Shown: positions 18,092-26,595, numbered from the stretch's first letter. The stretch: DNA of 64,000 nt from Candidatus Obscuribacterales bacterium (GCA_019752635.1 JAIELX010000106.1:30393-94392); one strand, 5' to 3'. Notes: generated by a model from the letters alone, not told the origin. Numbers and translations: made by a program.

Positions 18092-18703
18092 TTAGGCTGA
18101 CTTCTTGCGAGTTTTTGTTATCTGCAGACCGCGAACGGCCTTACCGGTCTTATGTTTGGTATCTTTGTCGCCCTTCACGGAATTCTTTTTCGCGTCACCA
18201 GTCTTGACTTCGTCGCCAATGACGAGGGACGCTTTCATGGCGGGCAGACTTTCTTTCCGAAGCTCTACTTTTCGAGCCGCGACTTCCTCAGCCAAGGCTT
18301 CGAGATCTTCGCCACTGTCACGAAGCTTTTTGAACATTTCTTTCTCTTCTTCTTTGGCATGGTGCTCAACGAGTTCACACAGAACTGTAATTTTGGCTTT
18401 AAGCTCATCGTCATCCGATTTCATGTTCACAATCTCAGCCATGACGAATTGGACCACACGATGCTCATTTTCAGCCTCGCCTTTGATCTCCTGGCCTTCC
18501 TCTCCTTCATTCTCCAAAAGCGGATAGACAATTTCCTCTTCCACCTTCGCGTGAATGAAAAGCTCGGTCAGTATCTGCTTCACAAGCTTGTCTTTTTCTG
18601 CCTTATCTTCGGATTTCGAGAATGAAAAGAAGAGCTCGCGGACAATCTGGTGGTCGGCATGCAAGAGCTCTGTCACATCTAGTTTTTTTGCGCGCGCTGG
18701 CAT
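18092..18703 (-). CDS. hemerythrin HHE-domain protein
   Basis: A 203-residue protein with a hemerythrin-like four-helix bundle that binds a di-iron centre. Candidate ligands are in LLHADHQIVRELFF, FIHAKVEEEIVYP, ENEHRVVQFV and LVEHHAKEEEKEMF, giving the HHE pattern of His and Glu residues. The last 65 residues are lysine-rich and probably disordered (KKNSVKGDKDTKHKTGKAVR). ATG at 18703 is chosen because GAGGGGAAA lies just upstream; a longer in-frame extension to 18802 lacks such a site. Likely roles in this family are oxygen, nitric oxide or iron sensing and storage. The terminator at 17999-18035 closes it. Confidence 0.85.
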   Translation of the reverse strand: MPARAKKLDVTELLHADHQIVRELFFSFSKSEDKAEKDKLVKQILTELFIHAKVEEEIVYPLLENEGEEGQEIKGEAENEHRVVQFVMAEIVNMKSDDDELKAKITVLCELVEHHAKEEEKEMFKKLRDSGEDLEALAEEVAARKVELRKESLPAMKASLVIGDEVKTGDAKKNSVKGDKDTKHKTGKAVRGLQITKTRKKSA

Positions 18704-18880
18704 AATTTTCCCCTCTCGGTTTTGATCTGCACTCCAGGAGGGACGGGACACATGGTTAGTCGGTTCCGTACTCACCGGCCACAATCGGGGCTGATAGTCC
18801 ACAAGCTCAAACGCCGAAAAGGCGGTTGGACATAATCCACCGCCATTAAGGCTCGCGACCGCGGGGGGCGAGGCGAATCG

Positions 18881-19186
18881 TTACTCAGCTAGCAAGCTTC
18901 GAACATGGTTCTTGTAGTCATCACAGGCTTTCTTGCCTTGAATCATAAACTGCCACCTGCGACCATTCGCCTCGGCTACAACCTTGGCCAATTTCGTCAA
19001 CTTCTCGCCAGCCGACTTCTCGATTTCAGCCTTGATCTTTTCTTTGAGAACTTCCTTCCAAGCTTCGTCTGCCAGGCAGAGGAGCTTTTCATGCAGATTG
19101 CACTCCTGCTCTTTTCCGCCTGTTGAGCACTCTTGTGCGCTCGCATCGTGACAGCTGCCTTTGTCGGTGCTGCATTCATTTGCCAT
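18881..19186 (-). CDS. cysteine-rich small protein, predicted TetR target
   Basis: A 101-residue cytoplasmic protein. The first 40 residues hold five cysteines (C5, C12, C20, C29, C37) and two histidines, suggesting metal or thiol chemistry. The rest is charged amphipathic helix (EVLKEKIKAEIEKSAGEKL) with one further Cys near 88. No family recognised. AAGGAG precedes the ATG by 8 bases. The upstream region holds a predicted promoter (19243-19271) with operator-like repeats in its spacer and near the start of transcription. It is divergent from the TetR gene at 19399, which is its probable repressor. Confidence 0.65.
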   Translation of the reverse strand: MANECSTDKGSCHDASAQECSTGGKEQECNLHEKLLCLADEAWKEVLKEKIKAEIEKSAGEKLTKLAKVVAEANGRRWQFMIQGKKACDDYKNHVRSLLAE

Positions 19187-19215
19187 GGTTCGAACTCCTT
19201 GTTAAAGCTAATAGA

Positions 19216-19233
19216 TAGGACCGGTCTGTCCTA
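19216..19233. promoter_or_regulatory. operator-like palindrome TAGGAC-N6-GTCCTA
   Basis: Six-base arms TAGGAC and GTCCTA surround CGGTCT. It lies about 10 bases downstream of the predicted -10 of the leftward cysteine-rich gene, so a bound repressor would block transcription. The architecture matches the palindrome at 19368-19385 (TAGAAC-N6-GTTCTA). Confidence 0.6.
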
Positions 19234-19242
19234 GACGAACAA

Positions 19243-19271
19243 ATTGAATCATACCGGTCTGTCCTAATCAA
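19243..19271 (-). promoter_or_regulatory. predicted promoter of the cysteine-rich gene with operator in spacer
   Basis: On the minus strand TTGATT (19266-19271) and TTCAAT (19243-19248) are separated by exactly 17 bases. The spacer contains ACCGGTCTGTCCTA (19253-19266), an exact 14-base repeat of 19220-19233. The copies are 33 bp apart, about three helical turns, on the same face of the DNA. Confidence 0.5.
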
Positions 19272-19338
19272 CCCCAAAAGAAACTAATCCCAAAATGACA
19301 CCAATAGCAAGCTCACGACAAGTTTGCGGGCAATTCCA

Positions 19339-19386
19339 TTGCCTTACAGCTCTGTGACATCTACAATTAGAACCAGTAAGTTCTAA
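19339..19386 (+). promoter_or_regulatory. predicted tetR promoter with overlapping operator
   Basis: TTGCCT (19339-19344) and TACAAT (19362-19367) are separated by 17 bases. The palindrome TTAGAAC-CAGTAA-GTTCTAA (19367-19386) directly abuts the -10. Its inner arms TAGAAC/GTTCTA have the same spacing as the site at 19216-19233, suggesting autoregulation by the same TetR protein. Confidence 0.6.
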
Positions 19387-19398
19387 AGAAGCCGTCCA

Positions 19399-19998
19399 AT
19401 GATCATCACCAAAGAATCCTCCTCAAAAGAGAAGTTGATTGTTGCTACCATTCAGCTTATGTCTACCCGCGGCTTCGAAGCCATGGGCATCAATAGCATC
19501 CTGGAGGCTGCAGACGTTAGTAAAAGCAACTTTTACTATCACTTCAAATCGAAGGAAGAGCTCTGTTTGGCTGCGCTTGAAGCCATGTCCAACCACTTCT
19601 TCAGTGTGTTCATCGACCCCATTTTGCTGGATACAAAGCTGAGTCCGAAGAAGCGTTTGCAAACATTGATAGCTTCGTTCAAACAAAAGATGATCGACTC
19701 GGAGTGTTGCGGGGGCTGTCCATTCGTCAACCTGGCCGCAGAAACGGCGGACTTTCATCCGGGATTCAGAGATAGAATCGCCCGACACTATGCTGATTAT
19801 GCCGAGCGTTTGGCGCGCTGCTTCGAAGCTGGAATAGCGAAGGGCGAGTTCACCGACAAAGTGAAGCCGGCGCAAGCGGCGCAGATGATGCTCTCATTGA
19901 TGAATGGCACCATGCTGATGGCGAAGTTGCAGAAAGATCTGTCTATCATTGATGCGAACTCGCAAACACTCTTCAACTTGCTCGCAAAGCGCGACTGA
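19399..19998 (+). CDS. TetR/AcrR family transcriptional regulator
   Basis: A 199-residue one-component repressor. The N-terminal helix-turn-helix is clear: EKLIVATIQLMSTRGFEAMG, then ADVSKSNFYYHFKSKEEL. The C-terminal ligand domain has CPFVNLAAE, resembling the NemR/AcuR branch. A CCGGC cluster (C103, C104, C107) sits close to where the redox-sensing cysteine of NemR lies, so an electrophile or thiol signal is plausible. It is divergent from a cysteine-rich small gene, and the 212-bp gap holds operator-like palindromes over both promoters. No enzyme gene such as a nitroreductase is adjacent. Confidence 0.85.
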   Translation: MIITKESSSKEKLIVATIQLMSTRGFEAMGINSILEAADVSKSNFYYHFKSKEELCLAALEAMSNHFFSVFIDPILLDTKLSPKKRLQTLIASFKQKMIDSECCGGCPFVNLAAETADFHPGFRDRIARHYADYAERLARCFEAGIAKGEFTDKVKPAQAAQMMLSLMNGTMLMAKLQKDLSIIDANSQTLFNLLAKRD

Positions 19999-20037
19999 AC
20001 GCCGCTCACGCGACGCTATCGAGGCAGCGCTCCATCC

Positions 20038-20940
20038 ATGAAGATGCCGAGGTTGAATCACGAAATGATGCAGAAATTCGAAGGCACCAAAATACGGTAT
20101 CGAAAAGTGTGGATCTGCCTTGTAGCAATTCTGCTTTTTCTTTTTGCAGACCTTGGAAACATCGCGAGTGCGGAGCAGAAAAGCAACATTTTTGGTGGAC
20201 CCGAACTGCACGCAATCGAGAAACAGATTGAGAGCATAGCAAATGAGAACAACGCCAAACCTCGAATCCGAAGTGAAGAGGAATTGCAAAAGCAACTCTC
20301 AAGTATTCTCAATTCAATAAAAGACCCGATGGAGTTAGCCACTCTAGCCACATGGAGTGAGTTAACTTACCCGAGCAACGAAGTTAAGAAAGGGTTGGTC
20401 GACTATGGACAAGTCATGTCGGAAGTCCAATCTTCGTGCATTGCACTTATCTCTCAAATCGGCGGACAGTCCGCTGATCTCGCTCTTAAGGAAGTAATCT
20501 ATCAATCGAACATCGATGGTCACAAGTCCGAAGAACTCCGGGATTCTATGAGTGCGCTTCATAGAGCCGAGTGGGAATTTCCGGTCAGAGTCTACGTCGG
20601 TTTCGGCGACAAAAGACTGTCTGAAACTCCGCTCAATATCGACAACGCGACGTACAGATATGAGGTCTGTCGCGACCTTTGGAAAGCATGGTGGAAGATC
20701 CATCCAGACTCGAAACAATCTGCGGAACAAGGCAACATCAAGGCGCAACTAACAGCCCTGGCAGACGGCCGCCTTTCGAATCTGAAAGTGGAAGCTGTAC
20801 CGAATTCGATCACCAAAACAAGATTCGACGACCAACAGGTAAAAATAGTCGAGGAGCTTGTTCGAAAAACTTTCGAAGGCAGGACGCTTCCTCCAGGAAT
20901 TAAACGGGTCAAAGTGAACGTCGACTTCTGGGGACGCTAG
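20038..20940 (+). CDS. secreted/anchored protein with TonB-C-like tail, unknown function
   Basis: A 300-residue protein. After about 20 polar residues a hydrophobic signal segment (KVWICLVAILLFLFADLGNI) ends in ASAEQ, a likely signal peptidase site. The middle is helical and charged (LHAIEKQIESIANENNAKPR). The last 60 residues (LSNLKVEAVPNS, then LPPGIKRVKVNVDF) resemble the TonB C-terminal-like fold seen in secreted proteins of the same kind, with the typical LPPG turn. The next gene begins 3 bp after its stop, so the two are translationally linked. Exact function unknown. The start may be the internal MM pair ten residues in. Confidence 0.6.
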   Translation: MKMPRLNHEMMQKFEGTKIRYRKVWICLVAILLFLFADLGNIASAEQKSNIFGGPELHAIEKQIESIANENNAKPRIRSEEELQKQLSSILNSIKDPMELATLATWSELTYPSNEVKKGLVDYGQVMSEVQSSCIALISQIGGQSADLALKEVIYQSNIDGHKSEELRDSMSALHRAEWEFPVRVYVGFGDKRLSETPLNIDNATYRYEVCRDLWKAWWKIHPDSKQSAEQGNIKAQLTALADGRLSNLKVEAVPNSITKTRFDDQQVKIVEELVRKTFEGRTLPPGIKRVKVNVDFWGR

Positions 20941-20943
20941 CCT

Positions 20944-21465
20944 ATGCCCCGTCAGCAGAATCGGTCCGGGAAAAACATTTTCGCAATAGGTTTCGGGATT
21001 GCTTTGGTCCTTTTCGCTTCGAAAGGAGCCAGCGCAGCAGAAGCAAAAAGAGAATCAAGAATCGAATGCAAATCGTCAGGCAATGAACAGACCGGGGACA
21101 AAGTGGCGCATTTATTCAAAGCAAAAGTCCTCACCGTTAACGTATCCTACAAACGCGGAATTGGCGGCGCAAAAGTCTCGTGGTCGGCCAATCAGCGCCC
21201 GAACAAAATTATTGTCGAACTAAAGAACTTCCACAGTTTAGAAGCATTCTCCATGTGCGGCGGAGAGCATCGCTTTCAAACAGCATTACGCACGGCGCCT
21301 ATGATTTGGGGGAGAGACTCAACTGCCGAACCCAACGAGCACGAACTAAAGCCGAAGGTCAACATTGTGCAAAAGCCAGACAAAGTTGTTGTCACTGTCC
21401 CGAAGGAAGCGTTTGACTGGCAAGTCAATGAACTCCAGATCGGTTGGATCGACGCGTACAGGTAG
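20944..21465 (+). CDS. secreted protein of unknown function
   Basis: A 173-residue protein with a signal peptide: basic start, NIFAIGFGIALVLFASKGAS, then AAEAK cleavage region. The mature part is beta-rich (KVLTVNVSYKRGIGGAKVSW, KIIVELKNFHS, PDKVVVTVPKEAFDW) with three cysteines. It resembles no family I can name. It begins 3 bp after the upstream secreted gene, forming a two-gene operon that ends in the palindrome at 21471-21496. A periplasmic or surface role is inferred. Confidence 0.6.
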   Translation: MPRQQNRSGKNIFAIGFGIALVLFASKGASAAEAKRESRIECKSSGNEQTGDKVAHLFKAKVLTVNVSYKRGIGGAKVSWSANQRPNKIIVELKNFHSLEAFSMCGGEHRFQTALRTAPMIWGRDSTAEPNEHELKPKVNIVQKPDKVVVTVPKEAFDWQVNELQIGWIDAYR

Positions 21466-21470
21466 CAGAG

Positions 21471-21496
21471 GTCAGAAAATCTCGAGATTTTCTGAC
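21471..21496. terminator. 26-bp perfect palindrome, copy A of a dispersed element
   Basis: A perfect 13+13 palindrome (GTCAGAAAATCTC and its complement) starts 6 bases after a stop codon. Three further 26-bp copies with the same GTCAGA ends and GAC close occur at 48374, 48453 and 63865. It probably works as a terminator. Confidence 0.7.
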
Positions 21497-21654
21497 TGCG
21501 GGTTTCGCAAGTTTCGGCGGGGCTCTCGGGGTGATCCGCCGCCACCTCTATTGACAAGCAGCGTTGTTTAAGGCTTTTGGTGGCGCGGACGCCCGAGGCC
21601 GCGCGTAGTGGTATGGTGGTCAGCTATCGGGTTAGAACGAACGAGGGCTTGGCA

Positions 21655-22512
21655 ATGTCACTGAAGGGAAAAACGCTCTTCATCACTGGAGCATCAAGAG
21701 GTATCGGGCACGCAATCGGTTTGCGCGCGGCCAAAGACGGAGCTAACGTCGTCATTGCAGCCAAGTCGGAATCGGAACACCCCAAGCTCCCCGGAACCAT
21801 CTACACTGCAGCGAAAGACATGGAAGCCGTCGGCGGACAAGCTCTGCCCGTCGTGTGCGATATTCGCTCCGAAGAGCAAGTCATGGCAGCGATTGAAAAG
21901 GCAGTTGCGCAGTTCGGCGGAATTGACATTTTGATCAACAACGCAAGCGCGTTGAGTTTGACCAATACCACTGATACCGAAATGAAGCGATGGGATTTGA
22001 TGCACCAGATCAATTCTCGCGGAACTTTCATGTGCTCAAAGATGGCGCTACCGCACCTGAAGAAAGCAGACAACGGCCACATTTTGAACATTGCGCCTCC
22101 GTTGAACATGAATCCGCGCTGGTTCGGCGGGCACGTTGCATACACCATAGCCAAATACGGTATGAGCATGTGCACGTTAGGCATGGCACAAGAGTTTCGC
22201 GCTGATGGCATTGGCGTGAATTCGCTCTGGCCGGAAACGGCGATTGCGACAGCCGCCATCAAAAACCTGCTCGGCGGCGACAAAATGATTCGTGCATCGC
22301 GCAAACCAGAGATAGTGGCAGACGCTGCGTATATCATTCTCACCAGTAACTCGCGCGAATGCACAGGCAACTTCTTTATCGATGTTGATGTGCTGACGAG
22401 TGCCGGGGTTACCGACCTGGAACAGTACGCTGTTGAGCCAGGACAGAAGCTGATGCGCGACTTCTTCTTGGACGAGCCGTGCGCGACTCCTAAAGAGAAA
22501 GCGCCCGTTTAG
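21655..22512 (+). CDS. HSDL2-like short-chain dehydrogenase/reductase
   Basis: A 285-residue SDR. The Rossmann loop is FITGASRGIG and the cofactor motif NNAS follows. ILNIAPPLNMNPRWF then VAYTIAKYGMSM closely match the human HSDL2 subfamily. The active-site Tyr163 and Lys167 are present. The position of the catalytic Ser (NISPP in HSDL2) reads Ala147 here (NIAPP), so classical SDR chemistry may be altered. The SCP2 domain of full-length HSDL2 is absent. ATG at 21655 follows GAGGG; an upstream in-frame start at 21577 lacks a ribosome site. Likely acts on lipid or steroid-type substrates. Confidence 0.82.
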   Translation: MSLKGKTLFITGASRGIGHAIGLRAAKDGANVVIAAKSESEHPKLPGTIYTAAKDMEAVGGQALPVVCDIRSEEQVMAAIEKAVAQFGGIDILINNASALSLTNTTDTEMKRWDLMHQINSRGTFMCSKMALPHLKKADNGHILNIAPPLNMNPRWFGGHVAYTIAKYGMSMCTLGMAQEFRADGIGVNSLWPETAIATAAIKNLLGGDKMIRASRKPEIVADAAYIILTSNSRECTGNFFIDVDVLTSAGVTDLEQYAVEPGQKLMRDFFLDEPCATPKEKAPV

Positions 22513-22614
22513 AACGGCTCCTGTCATTGATACCAAGGACTTGACGCTTATTGCGAAGCGGTCTTGAGTCGAATAGCGAAATTCTTGAGTAAATTGCTCT
22601 GCGCAAACGCCATT

Positions 22615-23358
22615 TTATTTTTTGGGTGGAGTGGCGGCCGGTGGTTTAGCGTCGTGAACGTTATAGTCAAGTTCGAACTGCACGTCTAAGCGTGTTGTTG
22701 CCCCCGGGGGCATCGCCTCGAACGGAGCAGCATCATTGACTGCCTTGATGGCAGATTCGTCGACGACTTGCGAACCGCTGGACTGCTTGATCTTTATGTT
22801 CGATACGGCTCCGGCAGAATCAATACTGAACACAGTGATCACTTTGCGGTCCACCACACCGTCCGGTGGATTCCAAAGTGAACGCACCTTCGCCTGCATT
22901 GCAGCGATGTACGGTCCAAGCTTGTCGTCTTCTTTGGTACCATTAGCAGTGCCAGGCGAAGCAACTTTTGCTGGACGCGCAGGAGTACCGACTTTTGCCG
23001 GCGCACCGGGCTTGCCTGCAGGCGTAGCAGTTTTGGTAGGCGAGGAAGAGCAGTCCATCGCTCCCAAGGCCTTCTTCAAGCACTCATTTGCACGTCGCAC
23101 ATTTTTTGTCGCTTCATACGACGCTGCCAGTTTTTTCCAGATGCTGGAAACGCGCGGATCCCCCGGTCCTAATTTCTCAGCTTCTTCACGAGCAGCCTCA
23201 TAGAACACTATGGCCTGAGCATGCCTGCCTTGCTTAGCTAAAGCGTCAGCCTTGCGTGTAAACACGTCGAACGACACAGCTGAGTCCTGTGCATGAGTAG
23301 CACCCGCAACTGTCGTGAGGAGCAGAGCCAGAACAAACTTGAGGCTAGTTAACTTCAT
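22615..23358 (-). CDS. secreted TPR protein with TonB C-terminal domain
   Basis: A 247-residue protein. The signal peptide is SLKFVLALLLTTVAGATHAQ. A TPR-like helical pair follows (FTRKADALAKQGRHAQAIVF). A Pro/Ala/Lys-rich spacer (KTATPAGKPGAPAKVGTPAR) leads to a TonB-C fold: YIAAMQAKVRSLWNPPDG, then VFSIDSAGAVSNIKIKQSSG and a final beta strand. Such proteins are common in didermal bacteria but lack the TonB membrane anchor, so an energy-transducing role is doubtful. GGAGGT precedes the ATG by 4 bases. It is followed 111 bp later by nothing on the same strand and is downstream of the aldo/keto reductase gene. Confidence 0.75.
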   Translation of the reverse strand: MKLTSLKFVLALLLTTVAGATHAQDSAVSFDVFTRKADALAKQGRHAQAIVFYEAAREEAEKLGPGDPRVSSIWKKLAASYEATKNVRRANECLKKALGAMDCSSSPTKTATPAGKPGAPAKVGTPARPAKVASPGTANGTKEDDKLGPYIAAMQAKVRSLWNPPDGVVDRKVITVFSIDSAGAVSNIKIKQSSGSQVVDESAIKAVNDAAPFEAMPPGATTRLDVQFELDYNVHDAKPPAATPPKK

Positions 23359-23469
23359 TAGAACCTCCGGGGCACACCGTGATTGGCGCTGCCATGCACT
23401 GTAGAAGGACGGTAACTTGAAATAATCAGCGTGGGTTGAAACACCAAGTCTGCCGCTCGGCGACGGCAC

Positions 23470-24324
23470 CTAAATCATCGCAAGCGGAGAATCTTTGACC
23501 GGCGGCGGGTAATGTTCTTCAATTGCCCGAATGTCCTCTTTCTCAAGGGTGATATCCCCGGCACCCGCGTTTTCAACCACATGCTCAGATTTCGCCGCTT
23601 TAGGAATCGCAAACATCAGTTCCTCTCGCACCAAGAACGCAAGCAACAACTGGCGAACACTGACGCCATGCTTTGCGGCGATTGCAGCAAGAACACGGCC
23701 GCCTTCCGATGCTGGTTTTGGCAACGGTTTCTGCCCGAACGGCGTATAAGCGACGACCGCTATCTCCTTCTTTGCACAGTACGGAATCAGGTTCCGTTCG
23801 ATGCCTCTCTCTCCCAAATGATAGAGAACCTGATTGCAAGCAATTTTTTCATTGCTCAAGCATTTCTCTGCTTCCACCAAGTCATCAACGTCAAAGTTAC
23901 TAACGCCCAAACAGCGAATCTTCCCTTGCTTAACCAGTTCCTCCATGGCGCCCATGGTATCGCTCAGAGGGATCGAACCACGCCAATGGAGCAAGTAACA
24001 ATCGAGATAGTCAATCTTCATTCGGCGCATCGATTTCTCGCACGCTTTTATGGTGCCTTTGTAAGTCGCATTGTTCGGCAAGACTTTACTGACCAAAAAC
24101 AGCATGTCGCGCGGAAAACCTTTGATGGCATCGGCAACCAGCTCTTCTGATAAGCCATCGCCATACATTTCGGCCGTGTCAATGTGAACCAAGTCCTTTT
24201 TGATTCCAGTAATTATGGCCTTTCGCGCCTCCTCGCGAGCTTCCCCGCAATCGGGCATATTCCAGGTACCCTGTCCCATCACCGGCACCGCAATTCCGCT
24301 TGCTCCGAAATTCTTGAATTTCAT
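23470..24324 (-). CDS. aldo/keto reductase family protein
   Basis: A 284-residue NAD(P)H-dependent oxidoreductase. The catalytic tetrad is visible: Asp and Tyr in HIDTAEMYGDG, Lys in FLVSKVLPNN and His in CYLLHWRG. The cofactor-binding C-terminus shows FAIPKAAKSEHVVENAG. LGVSNFD is the usual AKR motif. It resembles 2,5-diketo-gluconic acid reductase-like enzymes; the substrate is unknown. The ATG at 24324 is preferred to an in-frame GTG at 24354. A regulator gene of the WYL/HTH type lies divergent at 24599, about 270 bp away. Confidence 0.85.
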   Translation of the reverse strand: MKFKNFGASGIAVPVMGQGTWNMPDCGEAREEARKAIITGIKKDLVHIDTAEMYGDGLSEELVADAIKGFPRDMLFLVSKVLPNNATYKGTIKACEKSMRRMKIDYLDCYLLHWRGSIPLSDTMGAMEELVKQGKIRCLGVSNFDVDDLVEAEKCLSNEKIACNQVLYHLGERGIERNLIPYCAKKEIAVVAYTPFGQKPLPKPASEGGRVLAAIAAKHGVSVRQLLLAFLVREELMFAIPKAAKSEHVVENAGAGDITLEKEDIRAIEEHYPPPVKDSPLAMI

Positions 24325-24551
24325 TGAACTACCCGCAACAGTAACGCTCCCCACGCTAATTTTACAATGGTCATCATGAAGTCAGCCCTCACTTCGAGAA
24401 GGCTTCGCGAAAGATTCGCACAAAGCCGGTCAGACGCCCGGGAATGTGACACGTGTCTCAGACAATTACAGGCAAGCACCACTAAATTAAGCAGTTAGAT
24501 GGCGAGGCAAAAGCATTTTTTCCTAGCGCAATCAACTACCCGAAAGAGCGA

Positions 24552-24557
24552 TATGAT
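24552..24557 (+). promoter_or_regulatory. possible -10 element TATGAT
   Basis: TATGAT lies 42 bases upstream of the 24599 ATG. No good -35 element is seen at 17 bases, so support is weak. The remaining 24355-24598 stretch has no gene. Confidence 0.25.
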
Positions 24558-24598
24558 CCGCCTGCCATCCTCATTTTCGCTCCATCTCTGACAAGAAA

Positions 24599-25492
24599 AT
24601 GCTGCAGCTCTTTGCCATGCGCAAAACTTTTCGCGACGTTTCTCCCGATGCAGGTATTATGCAGTCTCGCAAGTTACCATGTGAAAATACTCTGTTGTCT
24701 ATTGGCATCAGAGCTTCTTGTCGCACCTCGCTCAACCGAATCTTACGCATGACATCGCGATTAGAAAGACTACTAAGACTTGACCTCGCAATTCGCAAAG
24801 GCGATTTTCCAAGTGCGGAAACGTTGTGTCGATTGGTCGAGATCCAGCCAAGAACGCTGTACCAAGACCTCAGAGAACTGCGAGAAAATTTGGGCTGCGA
24901 CGTTCGCTTTGATCGTGTGCGCAGCGGCTATTTCAATGGCTCCCCCGACAAGAAGCTGCCAACATTTGCTCTCACTAATGAAGAACTCCTTGTGATCGCC
25001 GTTGCAGCGGAACTCTTCAGCCAGACCGGCGGTGAGGCTGTCGCACGAATTCTAGCAAACGCCATGACCAAAATTCTCGATGGTTACCAGCAAAAGATTC
25101 CAATCGCGCCCGAGTCGCTCCGCGATTGGATTCGCACAGAGGGTCAGCGGCAACAAGTTCTCAATCCTTCGAAGTTGGTGGGAATATTGGAAGCCTTGAA
25201 TCACGAGAAACAGCTGAAGCTCTCCAGTGCGGAAAAGAAGGACCTTGTCGATGTCGTCAAACCATACTGTCTGATGATGTTCGACGGTCAGTGGGAAATC
25301 GTCGGATACTCAGTACTAAAGAACAAAATCGTTTCTAGACCGTTAGCAACCTCAGAGCTCGAGCTACATGAAGACGGCACGACATTTGAGCAAGCAGCAA
25401 AGTCCCCAAAAGATTTCGAACGTTGGATTCACGAGCGCCAGGCAAGCGTGAGCAAGCCGCGATCTGCCAAACGCAAGAATGATGACAGCTAG
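24599..25492 (+). CDS. HTH/WYL-like transcriptional regulator
   Basis: A 297-residue protein. A helix-turn-helix begins near residue 51 (RLERLLRLDLAIRKGDFPSA, then LVEIQPRTLYQDLRELRENL), typical of YafY/DeoR-like regulators. The C-terminal DLVDVVKPYCLMMFDGQWEI then VGYSVLKNKIVSRPL resembles a WYL domain, with the W-x-x-x-GY core and a basic pair. The first 50 residues are odd for the family and could be a non-coding leader; an ATG at 24749 begins exactly at the HTH but has no ribosome site. It is divergent from the aldo/keto reductase, which may be a target. Confidence 0.55.
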   Translation: MLQLFAMRKTFRDVSPDAGIMQSRKLPCENTLLSIGIRASCRTSLNRILRMTSRLERLLRLDLAIRKGDFPSAETLCRLVEIQPRTLYQDLRELRENLGCDVRFDRVRSGYFNGSPDKKLPTFALTNEELLVIAVAAELFSQTGGEAVARILANAMTKILDGYQQKIPIAPESLRDWIRTEGQRQQVLNPSKLVGILEALNHEKQLKLSSAEKKDLVDVVKPYCLMMFDGQWEIVGYSVLKNKIVSRPLATSELELHEDGTTFEQAAKSPKDFERWIHERQASVSKPRSAKRKNDDS

Positions 25493-25515
25493 AAGATAAG
25501 AACTAGCCATCATTC
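25477..25515. terminator. hairpin spanning the regulator stop codon
   Basis: GAATGATG (25477-25484) pairs with CATCATTC (25508-25515). The stem continues as GCTAG/CTAGC after a three-base bulge. It lies between convergent genes and could stop transcription both ways. No long T-run. Confidence 0.5.
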
Positions 25516-25555
25516 GGCGTTGAGTAACGGTCCGTCGTCGCAGGAGTTCAGCAAA

Positions 25556-26323
25556 TCACCGGCGTCCTGCGATCAAACAGCTGACTATGACTGCCACTGT
25601 AAGAAGTCCGGCAGTTACAGCCACCACAATATCATGAGCCGCTACTACATTGTTCATAACGATTGATACCAGAGCCCAGACTAGTGTACCTGCATACCAC
25701 CGATTGAACCGCGAATAGACAAGAATCGCTCCTCCGAGCAACGATCCCGGTACCAGTGTGATGAATGCAAATACTGTATTTGACAAACCAAGGAGCGATG
25801 GATCTACCTGTCGCGCTAGGCTTGTGAAGTTGAGCCAAATTGCAAAAGTAAGCCATCCTGAGAGTATCGCGAAATACGGCATCGAAATTGAGTGACTGAA
25901 CAAAGAAAGTGGTCTAGTAAACTTTTCGACTTTCCTGAAACCCATCAGCGAGAAAACCATCATCGCTAAGATGATTGCCACCAGCGCGGTATTATTACCG
26001 ACACTTTGGGAAATCAACATCCAAAGAGTGCTTAGTGCAAACCCTATCGTGGAAGGAAGCCGCAATGCCTTAACTTCGCTCTTGTTCCGATTCCGCGGTA
26101 ATGCCTGGTAGACGGAAAATACAAGACCCAGGCTAAAGATCACAAACCAAATCGAGAATGCGTACGGAATTGGAAGCTCAGGTGCTTCTGCCGGGATTGG
26201 AGCGGTTGACTCGCCAACTTCCCTGCCGATTCCCAGCGAGGGGAGGAAAGGTACACAAAATTGAGTGAACGCAAACACGCAATTCGCAGCGACGATCACT
26301 TTGTGTTCCTTAGAATTGCTCAT
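25556..26323 (-). CDS. TspO/MBR-like integral membrane protein
   Basis: A 255-residue protein made almost wholly of hydrophobic helices, about seven of them. PIPYAFSIWFVIFSLGLVFS resembles the Pro-rich ligand region of tryptophan-rich sensory (TspO-like) proteins, which in some bacteria are longer than the classical 160 residues. Other pieces are STLWMLISQSVGNNTALVAI and GLLTVAVIVSCLIAG. No enzymatic motif is seen. It is convergent with the WYL-like regulator gene. TspO-like assignment is tentative; a generic multi-pass membrane protein is the alternative. Confidence 0.45.
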   Translation of the reverse strand: MSNSKEHKVIVAANCVFAFTQFCVPFLPSLGIGREVGESTAPIPAEAPELPIPYAFSIWFVIFSLGLVFSVYQALPRNRNKSEVKALRLPSTIGFALSTLWMLISQSVGNNTALVAIILAMMVFSLMGFRKVEKFTRPLSLFSHSISMPYFAILSGWLTFAIWLNFTSLARQVDPSLLGLSNTVFAFITLVPGSLLGGAILVYSRFNRWYAGTLVWALVSIVMNNVVAAHDIVVAVTAGLLTVAVIVSCLIAGRR

Positions 26324-26595
26324 CGCTGCTTCGCTCCGCTGTGTCAGTACCGTTTGAATTGCGATTCAATCAGCATCTCTAATATCGGAACGGTATGATG
26401 AACAGGCAGTGAATGTTTTGTTTCCGGGGAGCGTCCGATGTTGCAGTTGACGCCAACTCCTGGTGGATTGCTCAGAAATGGCCGAACTTGTTGCAATTGA
26501 CTAAGCTGTTTGTCAAACTGTACTGGTTACTAAGTGTCCAAGATACTGTGCGTTTAGACAAATGGGAAGATTATTGGAATTGCCAAGTCTCCCGA

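Noticed and set aside
19180..19200. T-loop-like GGTTCGAACTCC
   Set aside because: It is the reverse complement of the ribosome site and start of the cysteine-rich gene. No acceptor, D or anticodon stem can be formed around it.
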